64,000 nt of DNA from NCBI GenBank assembly GCA_019636375.1, contig JAHBXS010000001.1:1302001-1366000 (forward strand). Reading direction: 5' to 3'. The translations under genes and the position numbers were made by a program. This DNA comes from Pirellulaceae bacterium (GTDB lineage Bacteria; Planctomycetota; Planctomycetia; Pirellulales; Pirellulaceae). Below are positions 63,031 to 64,000 of this stretch, one piece after another. The notes under the pieces were generated by a model. It was not told the origin of the DNA. It made no database searches and saw nothing but the letters and a program-made list of their open reading frames with translations. The stretch's first letter is position 1. Every line of letters begins with the position of its first letter.

Positions 63031-63864
63031 TCAAACTTTCGAAGGTATTCGTTCTCGAAAGAAACGAAACTGCCACACACAATATCCGTTCCGAAGAGTT
63101 GACAGAAACCAACGAATCAACAGAGGGGGAATATCCACGCCACCGCGCTGGGCGGCTCGTAGGGGAATCGATGTGTGCGATAAGGTGCGGTATCCGGCCG
63201 CCCTGAACAGGTCTTCGGGCGAGTCCGTCAAGTCCGTGAATTGCGTACCCAGTGCGGCAATCCGTTCGTGAATTTCGCGGCTGTATCGTTCGAAGAAACG
63301 CTTTCGCATCAGGTCGCAATAGACAATATGCCGTGGGAACAATGCCTGGAAGGTTTGCAGCAATTGCCGACGCTGTTGATGAGTCAGATACATAAAAACG
63401 CCTTCGATGACAATGTAGGTAAGGTCGGTTGAAGCATGCGACTGCAATTTTTCTTGTAATGATTCCTTTGCGAAATTAATTGATAACCTCTCCACTGGAT
63501 TCGGCGCGGTATTGGATGGCAGTGTTTCTTCCTTGATATTGATGATGGCTGGCTCGTCCACCTCAATCCAGCGACCGCCTTTCAACCGAAACGCCCGAGT
63601 GTCAAAACCGGCACCGATAATGATGATTTTGGCGGTCGGGTTATCCGCCAGAACAGAGCGCAAGTGCTCATCGATGATGGCGTGTCGCATGGCATTGCTG
63701 GCGTTCGGTCGTGGGAAGTTTTCGAATTCCTGCCAGACCTGGCGGGCTTCATCATTCATCAATTGCTGCGCCAGGTAATCCCCGCAAAGTGGTTTGGGCT
63801 TTGCGGCATCCTGGGCTCGCAGTCCCAGTGTGTAGTAAGCGGTCCGTGAGATGTGATTGGTCAT
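63031..63864 (-). CDS. LCM/PPM1-type SAM-dependent methyltransferase
   Basis: The start at 63864 (GGGG about nine bases upstream) gives 277 residues. It shows ARTAYYTLGLRAQDA-like text at the start (residues 4-18), MRHAIIDEHLRSVL, the SAM-binding AKIIIIGAGFDTRAFRL, WIEVDEPAIINIKEE, and YIVIEGVFMYLTHQQRRQLL. These are the marks of the leucine-carboxyl-methyltransferase-like family (PPM1, LCM), which in bacteria often acts in methylation of small molecules. The substrate is unknown. The gene stands alone in the visible region. Confidence 0.88.
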   Translation of the reverse strand: MTNHISRTAYYTLGLRAQDAAKPKPLCGDYLAQQLMNDEARQVWQEFENFPRPNASNAMRHAIIDEHLRSVLADNPTAKIIIIGAGFDTRAFRLKGGRWIEVDEPAIINIKEETLPSNTAPNPVERLSINFAKESLQEKLQSHASTDLTYIVIEGVFMYLTHQQRRQLLQTFQALFPRHIVYCDLMRKRFFERYSREIHERIAALGTQFTDLTDSPEDLFRAAGYRTLSHTSIPLRAAQRGGVDIPPLLIRWFLSTLRNGYCVWQFRFFRERIPSKV

Positions 63865-63888
63865 AGTAGTTTTCCCCAACGAAGCGAG

Positions 63889-64000
63889 CTATTGCCTGTG
63901 CCGCCAAGATTCGGCTTCGTCTGGTTTTCCGTTCCGTTCGAAATACTGAATCAGTTCGTTCTTGATCATCTGGTTCAAGCGAACCAAATCTTCATCCGCC
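63889..64000 (-). CDS. C-terminal end of a protein, probably TPR-containing (partial)
   Basis: The frame enters from the right edge and stops at 63889-63891. The visible residues include RLNQMIKNELIQYFERNGKP and DEAESWR. This form (LIQYFE-GKPDEAE-WR) resembles the last repeat of planctomycete kinase-TPR proteins; compare LIQLSELTNRPEEKAKWE at the end of the protein at 6908. The identity of the rest cannot be seen. Confidence 0.5.
   Translation of the reverse strand, partial: ADEDLVRLNQMIKNELIQYFERNGKPDEAESWRHRQ

Overview
The window is bacterial and most likely planctomycete (Pirellulales-like; this is inference from gene content). The indicators are a large Ser/Thr kinase fused to TPR repeats, a PEP-CTERM protein built of T5SS/PEP-CTERM-type repeats, a Cys-type sulfatase, a Uma2 protein, DUF1579 proteins, several ECF sigma factors, an M50-HlyD fusion and dispersed palindromic intergenic repeats. 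No tRNA, rRNA or CRISPR array was recognised.

Layout. 0-6.2 kb: tail of a UVR-motif protein, cupin, Uma2, a truncated OsmC piece, a PhzF-like enzyme, two DUF1579 proteins, a DUF1801 protein and a sulfatase. 6.9-19 kb: kinase-TPR protein, PEP-CTERM repeat protein, ECF sigma factor, LptF/G-type permease, PP2C phosphatase and a PEGA lipoprotein. 19-25.7 kb: C1-type peptidase, a secreted protein of unknown role, an isopropylmalate-dehydrogenase-type enzyme, a zinc-ribbon protein, a 7Fe-type ferredoxin and two conserved proteins. 26-32.3 kb: three co-directional genes encoding a shortened SecA-like ATPase, a GAF-sensor/HlyD membrane protein and a PqqD-like/M50 protease/HlyD protein; this is the best candidate for an undescribed export machine. 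32.5-33.7 kb: rpsT and a conserved protein.

34.3-40.4 kb: a phosphonate-catabolism cluster. A TIGR03364-type FAD oxidoreductase, an alcohol dehydrogenase and phosphonoacetaldehyde hydrolase (PhnX) read rightward; a DUF5690/MFS transporter and an NptA-like Na/Pi transporter read leftward. The expected logic is import of a phosphonate, oxidation to phosphonoacetaldehyde, hydrolysis to acetaldehyde and phosphate, and phosphate handling by NptA.

40.6-51.7 kb is a scarred region: a decayed IS1634-type element, an IS5-type element, an IS4-type element with nested inverted repeats, and fragments of a beta-helix protein, a PEP-CTERM protein and a DUF1801 protein. Among them sit an HxlR regulator with a divergent SRPBCC gene, a DUF1579 protein, a hydrolase, a VOC protein and an RluB-type pseudouridine synthase. 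51.7-56.4 kb: adenosine-kinase-like PfkB protein, ThpR, RecA and a WG-repeat lipoprotein.

56.6-61.2 kb: an ECF42-type sigma factor (ECF core plus long C-terminal domain) with three DGPF/YciI genes, a VOC gene and a DoxX gene. Three sites of the form TGTCGA-N17-CGA(C/T) lie upstream of the double-DGPF gene, upstream of the VOC-led operon and, about 16 kb away, upstream of a DUF1579 gene. They match the motif reported for ECF42 sigma factors and suggest a dispersed regulon. The window ends with a secreted protein, an LCM-type methyltransferase and the tail of another TPR-like protein.
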